A stretch of DNA of 64,000 nt from Ostrinia nubilalis (lineage: Eukaryota > Arthropoda > Insecta > Lepidoptera > Crambidae): positions 8,353,001 to 8,417,000 of the forward strand of contig NC_087106.1 in NCBI RefSeq assembly GCF_963855985.1. Reading direction: 5' to 3'. The notes beneath the pieces were generated by a model, which worked only from the letters and a program-made list of their open reading frames with translations, did not search any database and had not been told where the DNA came from. Shown piece by piece: positions 33,881 through 45,985 of the stretch (position 1 is the first letter of the stretch; each line of letters opens with the position of its first letter). Both the position numbers and the translations under genes were made by a program.

Positions 33881-34396
33881 GAATATTTAAAAATTCAATC
33901 CAGTGAGTGACTTGGCCCGTGGACCAAGCTAAAAGTGGGCCAAGTTACTGGAAGACTCGAATAAACGCCACCGACTATGTACTATCATTTATTGTATCGG
34001 ACTGTATTTATATACCCGATAGGCGGAACATAGCCTAGGAGCCTTTTACCTTGGAACTAAAACGGGCTTCTGTAGTAACTGATACAGTGAGTAATAGTAA
34101 GTATTACCTATTAGGTATGTCAAGTACACGGCACGTCGAGCTACACACTGTAGTACCTTATGTAGCTGTGATAAGGGCGAGTTTGCAATGAATGTGCAGT
34201 CTGATGTGATGTTCAGTACTTCAGTACATAAGGATGTGGTATTCTATATTATACTATGTACTAAAACCACAAGAATCGGTTTCGAGTACCTGTTGCGGTT
34301 TAGTAAAAGAAAATTGTTTGTAACTAACTAGATGTATATTATAAAAAAAAGTAGGTTATAATTAACTAGGTTAACAGCTAATTAAACCTAAATCTG
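33881..34396. other. No gene seen; one interspersed motif
   Basis: The segment 34125-34195 (CGGCACGTCGAGC, ACCTTATGTAGCTGTGATAA) is another copy of the GGCACATC...CTTATG repeat at 2101. The rest is unassigned. Confidence 0.3.
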
Positions 34397-34517
34397 TAAG
34401 GCTGAGTTGCACCATCTAATTTTGACCGTAACTATAACGATAACAGATGTATTTTGTATGGAGTTTGACAGATTTTTGACGTTTGTTAAAGCTAAAGATG
34501 GTGCAACCCAGCCTAAG
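34397..34517. mobile_element. MITE of the GGCTGGGTTGCACC family, copy 5
   Basis: The ends TAAGGCTGAGTTGCACCATC and GATGGTGCAACCCAGCCTAA are good inverted copies. The interior has TTTGACAGATTTTTGACG. At 121 bp it is probably close to full length for the family. Confidence 0.7.
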
Positions 34518-35541
34518 TAATTCAGACATTCCTTTAGTATGTCTAAAGTCAGAAAGTAAACTAATAATTACTCGATTTTAAATTGAGAAATTGAAAAGAT
34601 TTGAGAAAATATGGCCGGTTTATCTTCTATTAGTTTCCTTAACCCTTTATATGGCAGTGGGAATATAGTTCCCACCATATTTTGAACTTTATTCCTTTGT
34701 CTTTAGGTCCAAAAACAGCTAAAGGCTTTACTAACCTTTCTTCATCAAAGAAGAATCTAATACAGTCGCCCACATAGAACTGATTCTATTACAAAATAGT
34801 ATACTAAACAGAACTATCTTACATAATACATTCATCAACTTCACACAGAGCCATTGTGTAATAAAAACACAAAAAGATGTAACGCATTGATAACATCCCT
34901 TATCGTAGATCTGTCTCGCTCAGTTGTACGTTGAATCGGGGCGTGGGAAAGAGAAGGTTGAGATGTTAGGGACTGGTTTGAGAGTCGATAACAAAGTATT
35001 GGTATGCTTGGTGATTTAATTAAACTAATTTCAGAGTGTTATGAAATATCACTCTCTTTTAAAAGATAGATCTGCTTTGGAACTGACAAACTTAACATTC
35101 GTTGTAAAGTTCTAATTGAAATGGGAACTCATTGAAAAATACTCCTTCGAAGTCTAAAGCAGCGAGGCTTCAAAAAAGTTTCGAAAAACTCTATCCCTCT
35201 CACACAAAGCAAGATGCTAGAATGAGCGACAGTGACAGTCGATAGGTAGACCTGAGGCTGACAATAGTGACTGAGATTCTCTTGCGCTGCTTTTTCTCAG
35301 CACTGGCCAATTTATTGTCCCGAAGCAGTGGTTGGTTAATACTGGGAGATGTAAGTTTTTTTTTTATGTGACAGGAGGCAAACGAGCAGACGGTAAAAGT
35401 GCTTTTTAAAAGCCTATTTGCAAAAAAAAATAAGTTTTATGAGAGTTTTTTATGAGTTTTTAAGATCCAGAAATACGAAAACAGGGTGACAGAATAGTTG
35501 AGATCCCTATTGCTTCAATTCAGAGAACAAGTTTCACACTA
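34518..35541. other. No gene seen; short perfect-looking palindrome
   Basis: GTGGGAATATAGTTCCCAC (34656-34674) is a near-perfect palindrome that may bind a dimeric protein. No other feature is recognised. ~17 bp of T precede TATGTGACAGGAGG near 35367, a motif often seen in lepidopteran SINE/LINE tails. Confidence 0.3.
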
Positions 35542-35770
35542 TCTATACTAATATTATAAATGCGAAAGTAACTCTGTCTGTCTGTCACGCTTTCACGCCT
35601 ATACCACAGAGCCGATTTTGATAAAATTTGGCATAGCGACAGTTTGAGTCCCGGGAAAGGACATAGGATAGTTTTTATCCCGGTATTTGAAACAGGGACG
35701 CGCGAGATAAAGTTTTTCTGTGACAGACAAAATTCCACGCGGGCGAAGCCAGCCGCGGGCGGAAAGCTAG
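35542..35770 (+). mobile_element. Non-autonomous Helitron, 229 bp
   Basis: It begins TCTATACTAATATTATAAAT and ends GCGGGCGGAAAGCTAG, inserted between A (35541) and T (35771) with no target duplication. That is the Helitron pattern: 5' TC, 3' CTRR, A|T target. A GC hairpin (GCGGGCGAAGCCAGCCGC) precedes the 3' end. No Rep/helicase frame is present. The internal CTGTCTGTCTGTC and CGCCTATACCACAGAGCCG stretches are common in this family. Confidence 0.85.
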
Positions 35771-36280
35771 TCATTCAATAAAACAATTGGAAGCACATCA
35801 GACTAAATACTTATTGCAAAAAAGCCACTATTTCAACTAATTAAGACACCATAATCTTTAACTTGATACACTGCCACCGTCACAGCTCACGTGTCACTGT
35901 TTTGTGCGCAGGAGTTGCATAATGGTGTTATAGAAACAGTTGGTGACTAATATGCGATTAATGCCTACAAGTACGTTTAGTTACACAGACGTTCAATAAC
36001 ATGGCGTTTTCTAGGAATGTGTCGTATGGAGTATGGAGTGGATGCTACCGCTGATAAGTAGTTAAATGATAATATGATTTAATGACTGTCAGGCAAGGTT
36101 GAAATTAGCTTAGTCGCAAGATCCTAGATCTTTATCGTCGTGATTGATAGTATTGAGCATAACGTGGCATAACTATTCCCAAAAAACTGGTTTTGATATT
36201 TGTGATATTTACGAGTAATACTTATAATAAATCTGTAGAGAGGTCAATTCTGTACATGAAATATATTTTCAAAATAACTA
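35771..36280. other. No gene seen
   Basis: AT-rich; no feature recognised. Confidence 0.35.
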
Positions 36281-36813
36281 TCAGGGGGTGATTAGTGATC
36301 GATACTGATGCCAAAAATGCAATCAGTAAAATTTTTGTCTTTCTGTCTGTCTGTATGTTCCTTATAGAAACAAAAACTACTCGACGGATTTTAACGAAAC
36401 TTGGTATAATTATTCTTCATACTCCTGGGCAGGTTATAGTATACTTAGGAATTCCCACGGGAATGGGAATTAGCGAAAAATCCTTTTGTATGAAAAATCT
36501 AAACCGCTTAAGTTAGACGCTTAAAATTTGGCATGCAGATACATTAGTAAACTTAAAGCTTAGTTACAACAGGATATTGCAAAATTCCCACGGGAACGGG
36601 AATTAGCAGGAAAATCCTTTTGTATAAAAAATCTAAACCGCTTAAGTTAGACGCTTGAAATTTGGAATGCATGTACCTTAGTAAACTTAAAGCTTAGTTA
36701 CAACAGGATATTGCAAAATTCCCACGGGAACGGGAGTTAGCGGGAAAACCGCGTAAGATAGATGAAGGGGGTAAAACGGGATCCAAGCGTACGAAGTCGC
36801 GGGCGGCCGCTAG
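36281..36813 (+). mobile_element. Non-autonomous Helitron with internal tandem repeats
   Basis: It begins TCAGGGGGTGATTAGTGATC after an A and ends GGGCGGCCGCTAG before a T, consistent with Helitron A|T insertion. A CTGTCTGTCTGT stretch follows the 5' end. The interior has two full copies and a partial copy of a ~133-bp unit. No protein is encoded; the 73-codon frame at 36295 is incidental. Confidence 0.7.
36449..36745 (+). repeat. ~133-bp tandem repeat inside the Helitron
   Basis: AATTCCCACGGGAAYGGGA recurs at about 36450, 36583 and 36717, a period of 133-134 bp. The intervening TCTAAACCGCTTAAGTTAGA and CTTAAAGCTTAGTTACAACA blocks are nearly identical. Helitron copies often vary in the number of such internal units. 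Confidence 0.85.
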
Positions 36814-38279
36814 TTTAAAGTATAGTTTTGCAAGTCTCAATAATTTTGTTGAACCCAGCCGGCAGAGGCGGATATTGAATGATGAACTCTATGATACTTA
36901 CGTAGAGTTCTAACATCCTCATTTGTTTTATGAGCATGCTTACCCGTGAACAAGAAAAAATAACTATTAGAAGAGAAAAATACTTTTTAGTACACCACAG
37001 AAAGATTTAGGCACACTAATGACAAGTCATATAAAGGTAGAATTAAAGTTTTTTATATGACTTTAAGCTTAAAAATCTAGTATACTTTATGTTGAAGGAA
37101 GAAACCCTCAAAGATTAACCAGTCAGTGAGAGCTTAAACACACAAGGCCCGAGCGAGACAACACACGGTGCGGTAACCAAACAACCGGATTTGTCCGGAC
37201 GAGTCCGTTTTATCCGGATAAAACTAGTTTCATTGTTGAATTTTATGACAGTGCGATAAGATTAAGTTCGCGTCATCAAAAGGATAAAATGAAAAGATAA
37301 CATTAGGTTACTTAGCTAATAAGAAAGATTTAAGAACTTTATTGTAATAAAAAGTATCTACAAGTTAAAAAACACAGAACTGGCATGTTAACTACAAAAA
37401 ATATGATTGATTCTTTTTTAAATTCAATTCAACAGTTAACGACAGGAAAAGAAACAGAAAAAACTTATTTGGCAAAGAAATTAAAGGACATTGTCAGAAA
37501 CCGCCTTAGATTCCTGGGCACAGCAGTAAAGTATCAAAATTAATCTCTTACTTTTTGAATACTTAAATATTAATTAGATTGTAACGGACACTTGAGGATT
37601 AAAAAATGAAATATTAAAAGTATTTTATATGTATTCCATAATACTATGACGACATCCGGACATTTTAGGGCGTGGCCTGCTCCATATCCTATGAAGTTCC
37701 ATAATTTGTGTCGATAAAATCTATGTAAAATCGGCACAAGGCAATGCCGTACTTCATTGTTAGGAATCCATGTAATAGTGATGTTGACTGCGGTCATCAT
37801 AGACAATAAGATACCGATCTTGTAAATAAAATAAATCGTCCAAATTGCTACAGTATGACTAGATTTTAATTAAAAGTTAAAAATATATTGCACGATACTA
37901 CAAGAAGCTATCTAATGTGTCCAACTGGTCGAAGGTCATGAATAAAATAAAAAGAATTGTGATCATAACACTGATATAGACAATGACAACAATATGGGAT
38001 CATCTTTAATATATCTGTTACAGTTTCAAAATTCGATGAAAAATCCAATGCCGCTTAAAGTGAGAGAAATGTCTAAAGTTCTAATAGAATTGAAAGTTTT
38101 ATTCGCTCAAAATGCTTATAACAATAATGGGTAATACATTTCAAATATTAAGTACCTTTATAATGTATCGATAGAACCAAAATGATATCCTCTCAGCTTG
38201 GAAAGGGAAAACCCAGGATTGGGGGAGCGCTCCAGGCAATTTTTACAACATTTCATAGGTGGTAGTAAATAATATTTAT
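36814..38279. other. No gene seen
   Basis: AT-rich. Small frames such as 37570-37806 (minus) have no recognised motif. GGATTTGTCCGGACGAGTCC near 37189 is a short GC-rich curiosity. Confidence 0.35.
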
Positions 38280-38417
38280 TTTATTATTAAAATTGAATAT
38301 TTTGATATTGATAAAATTGAATATATCTTTCGATTCAAATACCGAATATTTTTCAATCGATAATAATTTTCGAGAATTGTTAATAATATTCAATTAAAAG
38401 TTGTTCAATCCCTAGTC
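38280..38417. mobile_element. Partial hAT-like end
   Basis: The right edge, read inverted, is TAGGGATTGAACAACTTTTA, resembling the end of the element at 25507 (TAGGGATTGCAA). It is followed inward by AATATTC/GAATATT-rich sequence. No matching left end or 8-bp duplication was found, so only one terminus is claimed. Confidence 0.4.
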
Positions 38418-41400
38418 ATGCATAGACTAAGACGGTAACCATGGAGATAGTTAGTTTGGTAAGTCACGTGTTAAATGTCAAGAGTGGAAAGTAAACATAG
38501 GATTCATGTTATTTATTTACGTGCAAAATGTAAGTAAGTAAATCATAAAAGTGGAACTCCGAGCTATTTCCAAAACCCGTCCAATATTATAATACAATTT
38601 GGCTGCGACAACTACAATACAGAACATCTCCCAAATCGATGTGCATAAAATAATATAATACAATACTAGTAAGTAAGAGGTTATGATAACAATATTGCTA
38701 TCAATAAGTTTATAGAATTGGTCCGCAAGGAATAATTGTTCTTACATAAAGATTTGTGTCATTTAGAACCTAGAAAGTATTATTTCGGCACTGTTGATCT
38801 AACGGCGAACAATGTATGGAGAACGAACATTGTCCTTTGATCTTGAAGAAAAACATTATCCGTAAGTAAGCATAATGTATGTATTCTGTGATCTAACTGG
38901 TCATTATTACACAATTTTTAGTACTAATATTATTAAATCCATAAAGAAAGAGGTATCCTCACACCACATAGACGTCGTTTCCAATAACAATAAATTTATC
39001 AGATCTCCCATCATTCTTAAGCCTTGCCACGAGTATCCAAGTTCGATTTCCCTTGTGGTCACCTTACTGCCCCTTAATCCTTGTTCATACTACGGTCGCA
39101 CTGTGGTACATGTTATACCAACACACTTATTTCTCCGTTTATGTCGTCGCAACAAGGTCGAAAGTCGCACAGAAGTGTTAAAGAAATTCAGTATAACCGC
39201 CACACTCGGACTTAACCCAAAACACAACATAGCTCAGGATTCGGGCGGATTATCGTCTGGTAAATATTTAACGTTTTTATTTATAAAGATTAGCTTTTAC
39301 TAAACAAGGCGGTGCAGTCAAAAAGTGATTTTGTTTGAAAACTATACTTGAATTTTCACAATCTTCAATCGCATGTTATGACAGTGTCATTTTTAAAGAT
39401 ATTTAAATACAAGATCTAAATTGCACACTTGAATAAGCATTTTAATTAATTGTATGAGGTAGGTTAAAAATTGTTTGAAAAATGCATTTGTGACTGTGAT
39501 TATTATTATCTGTACGTTTTGGACTATTAATTTTAACAGGTGCGTAATAATAAAACAAAAATAATTATGATATTCCCTTCAACATGTGGCTTACCGGAAC
39601 TTATAAAATTACACATTGTACTTCCTCCATATGACCACATACTTTTTGAACTTGTTCATTTTACTAATTAAACACACACAAAGCAAATCCATATGTCACG
39701 CTTCCGGAGTCAATTAATATAAATTAAAACACAATTTCTCCAAAACTAAGTTCATGTAGGCAACAAGGTGACCCAGAAACGTTTCTTGTCTATCATAATT
39801 TAATCTTTGCCAGATGCCCAGACGGTTTTACGTAACTACCCTCATGCATAATAACTCCACTATGTTGATAAGAAGACTTAAGTTTGACGTGCACCTCCCA
39901 AAGTAACCCCACAACGGAGGTACGAACAGTAGGCGTTATCCCCAAAGGGTCACTTACGTGGGCAATGCATACCACTATAGAACGCCTATACAGCTTAGTT
40001 CTCTAATAAGGTGTGTTTTACAGGTCAAGTCAAGGTATGTAAGTAGGCTTATGATTGGTTAAATGTCAATAGTTACAGGATGATGAGTGATGATGGCTGA
40101 TATTAAGTCAAGTAGGTAAGCCAAATCTTCTATTTGCTTCTGGTAAATTAGACACTAAACGAACTGATAATGATATAATAAAAATACAAAGTTTAAGACA
40201 TGTACCTTAAATGGATTAATGTGTGCTGCTCAAACCTTAGTCCATGGTGTAGGTCTTTTAACTATTAAATTAATGACTTAGCTACGTTCAACATTCAACT
40301 GCCATAAGCAGAAATTTTGATGAGTATGATGACGTAATGCTTTTATGTTATATTTAATACTTATTGTCTTATTTTGGGAGTAGTTTTACATATTTATTAT
40401 GCAATGGACTGCATGAGAGAGCCTACTGCGTACCTGTGTTGTGCTACATATATTTAAGTCAGGGTATTAATTATTAGTAAAGTGATTAATTACTGTGCAA
40501 GAATCCCTTCAGTATTAACGCTTTGAAGGAAGTTGTGTGCAAGGCTTTGTAAGGGTATTTACGGGGTTTTGTTATAGGAATAGCACTAAATTAATAATCT
40601 ATCAGCCGAAGAAGAGCTTTAGTAAACAATGGAATCGATTTGGTGTTTATTTGTTAGTTTATTGCGTAGGGTAGTCAGTAGGTTTTTTATTTTAGTCTCG
40701 ATATTTTTATTTAACTTTTATTTAAAAAGCGCGTGGTACGATGAGAACTAAGGAAACGTTACAGCTATTAAAAAGCTGTATTTGATATCAATCAGATTGC
40801 AAAATGTCTTAGTTTGCAGTATGTCTTCTACAGCTCATAGATTCCCTGTCACTGAAAGTGATGAGTTTCAATGCTACATTGTAATTAAATATTTCTAATT
40901 ATTAAAAAAAAACAATATCACAAAGAACATGGCTTCCATTCCAATGCATTATAACAAAGTACACATTTCAAAAACAATTCCCTATCAAGTGAATGCTTTG
41001 CTTTCCCCGAACCGAACGTAAACAAATTTCTTGCACGCAATACTTAACCCTAACCAAACAAGCAAGAAAAACTATTCCATCAAAAATCCCGATAAAACTC
41101 ATCGACCCGTGTCACTGCCCTAATTTTAGCATAACAAAGCGGGGGTAGGACTGTCATCGGACATTGTTTAAAGGAGACGTTATTTAAATATTCGGTCGTC
41201 GGGACCCAGACAGTTTTTTTTCGTTTTGCTAGAAATCCGACCGTCCTTCGCGTCTCGATGTCGTTTAAACAGAACTACTTTTTCAACGTAAGTCTCTTTT
41301 GTTAATGTACAGACCGATCGTTTAATGCTTCCCATGTCAAAGTAGGCATAATTTTTTGTTGCCTAATTAGTTGTCTTAATCATTGTGAAAGAATGTCCGG

Positions 41401-41713
41401 GTCCTTCCAGTTCAGATTCAAAAGAAGTATCTTCTGTAACGAGACATAAACTATATGCCTATCATTGAATGCTTATCTGGTGTCAATATTTTAATTGTTT
41501 ATATCTTTAATTATTAACAAAAAAAAAAACACTTCGCGTCCTTCCAATTCAGTTTTTTTTAATCTACACCCTGAATGAAATGTCAGTGAGAGGTGAAAAC
41601 AGTTTTAGAACACAACACGCGTAGCAAACTAAACTGCCCCGTACCTCAATCTGACAGCCGAAGGCTCATGTCAATCCCAAGATTCCCAAGCAATTTCAAC
41701 TGTCCGACGAGTA
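38418..41713. other. No assignable gene; includes an unassigned 142-codon frame
   Basis: The frame at 38875-39303 is the longest non-transposon frame here (142 codons). It has no recognisable domain, no low-complexity bias and no visible splice or promoter context, so I do not call it a gene. The block 40960-41290 is less AT-rich and looks unique, so could be regulatory. The rest is AT-rich. Confidence 0.3.
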
Positions 41714-41990
41714 CATTCAATTAACAAACGTTACGTGAGGCCGTCAAAATATAAATCGAACAGTGTAAATCTCGCTTTGTTCATCAATTTATACACGTGG
41801 AATTTTATGCAGTTGAAATAAATGCGATTTTGTAACAAAAATCTGTAAATTCAATTAACGAACGTTACGGAGGCTGTCAAAATATAAATCGAACGGTGTA
41901 AACCTCGCTTGGTACAGACAACGGCACATCAACTTAAAAACTGAATCTTATGCTGAGGTAATAAATGAGATTTTGCAGCAAAACTATAGA
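41714..41990 (+). repeat. Direct tandem duplication, ~135-bp unit
   Basis: ATTCAATTAACAAACGTTAC (41714) and ATTCAATTAACGAACGTTAC (41849) start two units. Both continue with GTCAAAATATAAATCGAAC, GTGTAAA and CTCGCTT, and end in an AATAAATGCGATTTTG-like stretch. Divergence is ~15%. The second unit carries the GGCACATCAACTTAAAAAC motif shared with 2101 and 34125. Confidence 0.7.
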
Positions 41991-43700
41991 AACATGTGCA
42001 GTATTTGCAGATGTTTTTTCAGCAAGATTGCAGCTTATGGAAGCGTCGCATCAGCTGCTTGCAGGTTGTGCGAGATAAGCGAATCAAGTGTTATGCATTT
42101 CTTGCACTTTATAGGGTCAAGATTGTATGGAAATAGTCGAGTTTTAGTTTGAGAAGCAAGTGTTATGCATTTTGTTGCTACTTGCACTCGAATTGTCGAG
42201 TTTTAGTTAAAACTAAGATGTTTTAGATGTCAGCTAAAATACGTAGTATTATCGTTAGTAACCTACCTACTTATGTTGAAGATTTAGCAATGAAATTTTG
42301 TTGAAAGACTTGTAAGACTTTTGTTTCCTTTTTTTATTCTTAAAAATGCTGGGGTTTGTAATTCTTGGAGTTAATTAGCGATCATAATCGAGAAAGAAAA
42401 CGAAAATTAATGATCAGTGTCATGACCACAAACTGCAACGTTGCAAGAATCTTCTCATGCATATTCATAATTCCAAAGATATTTATCACAAGTAAACGTG
42501 TGTTACATTATTTCCACCTATTTAATTCACAAGTGACTTACGAAATGAACAAAATATTTTTTAATTACGCAAAACATGCAACCATTAGCCGTTTCATTTC
42601 TTAACAATGGAACGTAGGTGGAAAAAGGCTTGTATTTATTATGTCGTCTTTTCGGGCAACATTATCGATATCGATAACTCGCATCGTCACAGCACTAAAT
42701 GCGACTAAAAACTCGTCTCGGTCTGGAGACGCGTCCAGCTTATCTGAACCCCCATTAAAGAGCTAATTGCAACTGCATAAGTGTCGTTTTCCCTTGCCCC
42801 ATTTGCCAAGATAAGGCGGTGGCTCCCCCATTGTTTGGGGGCCGTTGTATTTTGAGTTTTGACAAAGAAGGTGACACGCGCGCGCAGACAATGAGGAAGA
42901 TGAGTGTAATTATTTTATAATATAAAAAGATCAAACATAAAATATAAAAAATATTTGTAAAATAATTTTTTCGATATCTCAAAAATTGAATTTTCTATGG
43001 GCATTCAAAGTTGGATGTTTTAAAAATCAACTCGCACTTGACCGTTTAGCGCGTGACGTCACACCGCCCGTTACGTCCGCCGGGATGGCATTGCTCCTTC
43101 GCGCGCTCATAGACTCGTGCAATCATTTCGAGTTTTATAGAATTATGGAGAAAAAAATACCATGCAGATATTGTATAATAACCTTTTTATACTAATACAA
43201 TGGTTAGTGCCCCAGAAAAACACTTTTAAAGCTAAGAAAAGTTGAGAAATACATAAATGGTGTAAGTTAACGAAAAGGGAGAAAACGTTATCTACAAAAA
43301 CCAGTCGATATTATTGCAAAGATCATTTTAATGCGAGTACCTACCTAAAGACAAAACACCTACCATTGTATATTTTTCATTACAAATTTTTTATAAAGTA
43401 TTTTAGTGACATTTTATTTGAAACAGTGGACAAAAAATAGAGAAACAAAACACGAGGTACGCACGCAGATGGGTTCCTTAAAGTAAATTGAATCCTTTGA
43501 AACTTTAAAGACAATAAGACAATACTAAAAACTCTCTACCTACTTTATCCCTTGTTATTGACTATGTTTTATGGTGGTAAAATAATGTTGTCGCTTCATC
43601 GAGTTATCGATAAAAATCTATACGAACAAAATGTATTAACACATACTTCTCATTCTTGTGACAATCCGCCTGTGGAAGTCAAAGAGATAATAATACTCTA
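41991..43700. other. No gene seen; CRE-like palindrome at ~43053
   Basis: GCGTGACGTCACACCGCCCG at about 43051 resembles GTGTGACGTCACCGCCCG at 45492 in inverted orientation, perhaps ends of related MITEs. A GC-richer block at 42740-42850 is unassigned. Confidence 0.3.
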
Positions 43701-43713
43701 GAATAGAGTTATC

Positions 43714-44346
43714 GTCATCATCATCGTCATCTCAGCCACAGGACGTCCACTGCTGAACATAGCCTCCTTCAATAACTTCCACATAATATCGCGCAGTTGG
43801 TAGAGGCCTGCATCCAGCGCCTCCCTGCTATCTTTATCAGGTCGTCGGTCCACCTTGTGGGTGGACGTCCCACGCTGTGTTTTCCGGTACGTGGTCTCCA
43901 CTCCAGAACCTTTCTGCCTGGGGCAGAGCTGCGGCAGGTTATATAGAAAACTATGGAAGGAGTATAACTTGCCACTATGCTTGACGTTCGTGGAATATGA
44001 GAAGAAGGCCTTCTATTCGATCGAAACTTGGGCAGTGCTGCAGTCTCTCCAGCGGTGCCATATTAATTATCGCTACCGTTGCTGACGATATTGTGGTCAT
44101 GGCACTCATGGCAGAGTTGCTGGAAGACCTCGGCACAATGCTCAAAGTCCTTAATCGAATATATCGGAACAGGTAGGCATTCGGATGAATACGAACAAAA
44201 TGAAGCTTATGTCGAACTGCGCCCTACTCAGTTTCGTTTCGGAGCTTGATTCTCGAGATTGTTGACAAATAAAGTCACTGACATAGCCCGACGGATTAGC
44301 AAGCTGAAATGGCAATGGGCAGCTAGGGCACGTAGCGTAGTACGCC
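43714..44346 (-). mobile_element. RTE LINE insertion with inverted 5' half (twin priming)
   Basis: Perfect 13-bp duplications GAATAGAGTTATC (43701-43713 and 44347-44359) bracket 633 bp. Positions 43714-43918 are antisense RTE 3' end: (GAT)n-like tail, stop region, then back to KVLEWRPRTGKHSVGRPPT. Positions 43919-44346 are sense RTE, from EYNLPLCLTFVEYEKKAF through ADDIVVMA to DIARRISKLKWQWA. The sense part stops almost where the antisense part begins in RTE coordinates, so together they form one contiguous LINE segment with its 5' half flipped. Frames are broken by stops. Confidence 0.9.
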
Positions 44347-44578
44347 GAATAGAGTTATCTGCAATAGAAATAAAGACGAGAGATACGAAGATTCAAGTAG
44401 AACAGAAAAAGAAAGACGTAACAGACTCAAACTATAAAAATCAGGAAAAACGTTGACGACCCTCGATAGAGTTAGAAACCAGTTTTAACTGTGACAAAAC
44501 TGACTGTACCTTACTTGCGATTCATGATCGTACACTGATTCCATAGAAAGTTACAAAGTGTATACCTACTAATAACTT

Positions 44579-44930
44579 TTGAAAGTGAACAAAAAAATCA
44601 TCAAGCCCGATGGACTGATCTTTGTGTCAGATGGTTATGGTGGTAGTACTACTGACACATATATTTTTATACTGCCTTGTATAGTTCAAATTTTAGCTGA
44701 GATCCAACTTGCACAACAGTTTTGGTTTCCTCCAATAGCACGCTACTTCGGTACAAGCGGGATCTTCACTACGTCTATACATATAACCTTAAAACCAATT
44801 AATGCCATTGTATGTTTGCATTCTTCATTGCTTGCTGCAAAACCTCCGCATTCCAGATTTTCCAATTTATTCGTTATCTTCAGCACAAACAAATGTACAA
44901 TGATATGCCGTAGCTCTAACTTTGTGTTCT
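44579..44930 (+). pseudogene. Harbinger/ISL2EU-like DDE transposase remnant (tentative)
   Basis: A 131-codon frame begins with IIKPDGLIFVSDGYGGSTTD. This resembles the DDE_Tnp_4 core of PIF/Harbinger and ISL2EU transposases, in which a P-G-I..VS.GYGG..SD segment follows the first catalytic region. After ~30 residues the resemblance ends. On the opposite strand (about 44900-44690), CTEVACYWRKPKL recalls a Cys-rich segment seen in the second ORF of ISL2EU elements. A two-gene remnant is possible. Downstream DDE residues and terminal repeats were not found. Confidence 0.4.
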
Positions 44931-44974
44931 CTTGTTTTTATTACTCTTGTTTTTATTGTACACTGCGGATATAG

Positions 44975-45800
44975 TATTTTCAAATGAACTTACCCTACGA
45001 GTATATGTCCATAATTCGATAGTTGGATAGTTAGTCTATAACACGACTGGACGTGATCGTCCAACTCTGTAAAAATAAAATATTAAGACATAACGTTGCT
45101 AAATTATTGATGGGTATTATTTTTTATCGATAACCCACAGCAATCTGACTGACAGCACTAGTACTTTTACTTTTAAACTAGATAGAACTTTTATAATCTA
45201 CCTCAAATACTACAAAAAGCGTAAATACTAAATACTCAATTATTTATTGCATCCATAATAATAGGTTCACTTACCTTGCAAGTTTTAGCCCTTGGATTTC
45301 TGCAATAATAAAGGTACTTTGCATGTTTTCTGAAAGTATCCACAACCATAAGTAAATCTACTTTCGTAAGATTATTTGGTTGGCATCAGATACGGTTAAT
45401 ATAAATAAAAAATGTATCGAAATGAACGAAAATAAGTTTACAGAGCGCAGCTAGCACCCGCGCCGCCCGTCCGTCTTTGCCCAACGAGCGGTGTGACGTC
45501 ACCGCCCGTATTCCAGGGGTGCTATCAGTTTTCGTGCGTTCCCATATTGATTTGCTTATAAAATATTCAATTTTCGTGATATCAACAAAATTTTTTCACA
45601 GTTAGTCTTATTTTAGCTTAAAGTTTTTGTTAGGGCTGAAAAAGGGGAATAAATTTTGATTTACATCTTCCTCATTTCGTTTTATGAATAAGTAATCATA
45701 ATAACGTTGAAACAACGTGGTAATCGTGAAATAATGTATGCAATTGTTTCGGCATACAATTTACAAACCGTTTGATGTAATTTTTATTTATAAGTTACAC
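44975..45800. other. No gene seen
   Basis: Contains the GC-rich GTGTGACGTCACCGCCCG patch (45430-45530), possibly a MITE end. Otherwise AT-rich. Confidence 0.3.
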
Positions 45801-45806
45801 TTATTA

Positions 45807-45985
45807 ACCCACGATAGCCGAACAGTGAAGGGGTCGAATTTACCCGACTCGTGATCCGGGGAACGCGAGTTCGACCCCGCCGCCGCTCGACTACTGTGTG
45901 GTGAGCTCACTCGTTGTACAAGCATATTATTTAGCTTAGTACGAGGGGCTAACGGGACTATTAGTAATTTGTGCAATGACAAATT
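45807..45985 (+). mobile_element. tRNA-derived SINE (second type)
   Basis: The head reads CGATAGCCGAACAGTGAAGG (A-box-like TAGCCGAACAG), and ~50 bp later GCGAGTTCGACCCCGCCG (B box). The body continues with GTGAGCTCACTCGTTGTACA and CGAGGGGCTAACGGGACTAT. No clear TSD; AGTAATTTGTGCAATGACAA near the end is flanked by inverted TTAGTAAT/ATTACTAA. It is unrelated in sequence to the SINE at 49332. Confidence 0.55.

Noticed and set aside
38875..39303. 142-codon plus-strand frame, the longest outside clear transposons
   Set aside because: No recognisable domain, no start context or splice support, and no repeat match. A frame of this length is rare but can occur by chance in 64 kb. Left as unassigned DNA.
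43040..45530. GTGACGTCAC patches at ~43053 and ~45495 as the two ends of one 2.4-kb element
   Set aside because: Only ~18 bp match in inverted orientation. The sequence beyond differs, and an unrelated RTE insertion with its own TSD lies between.
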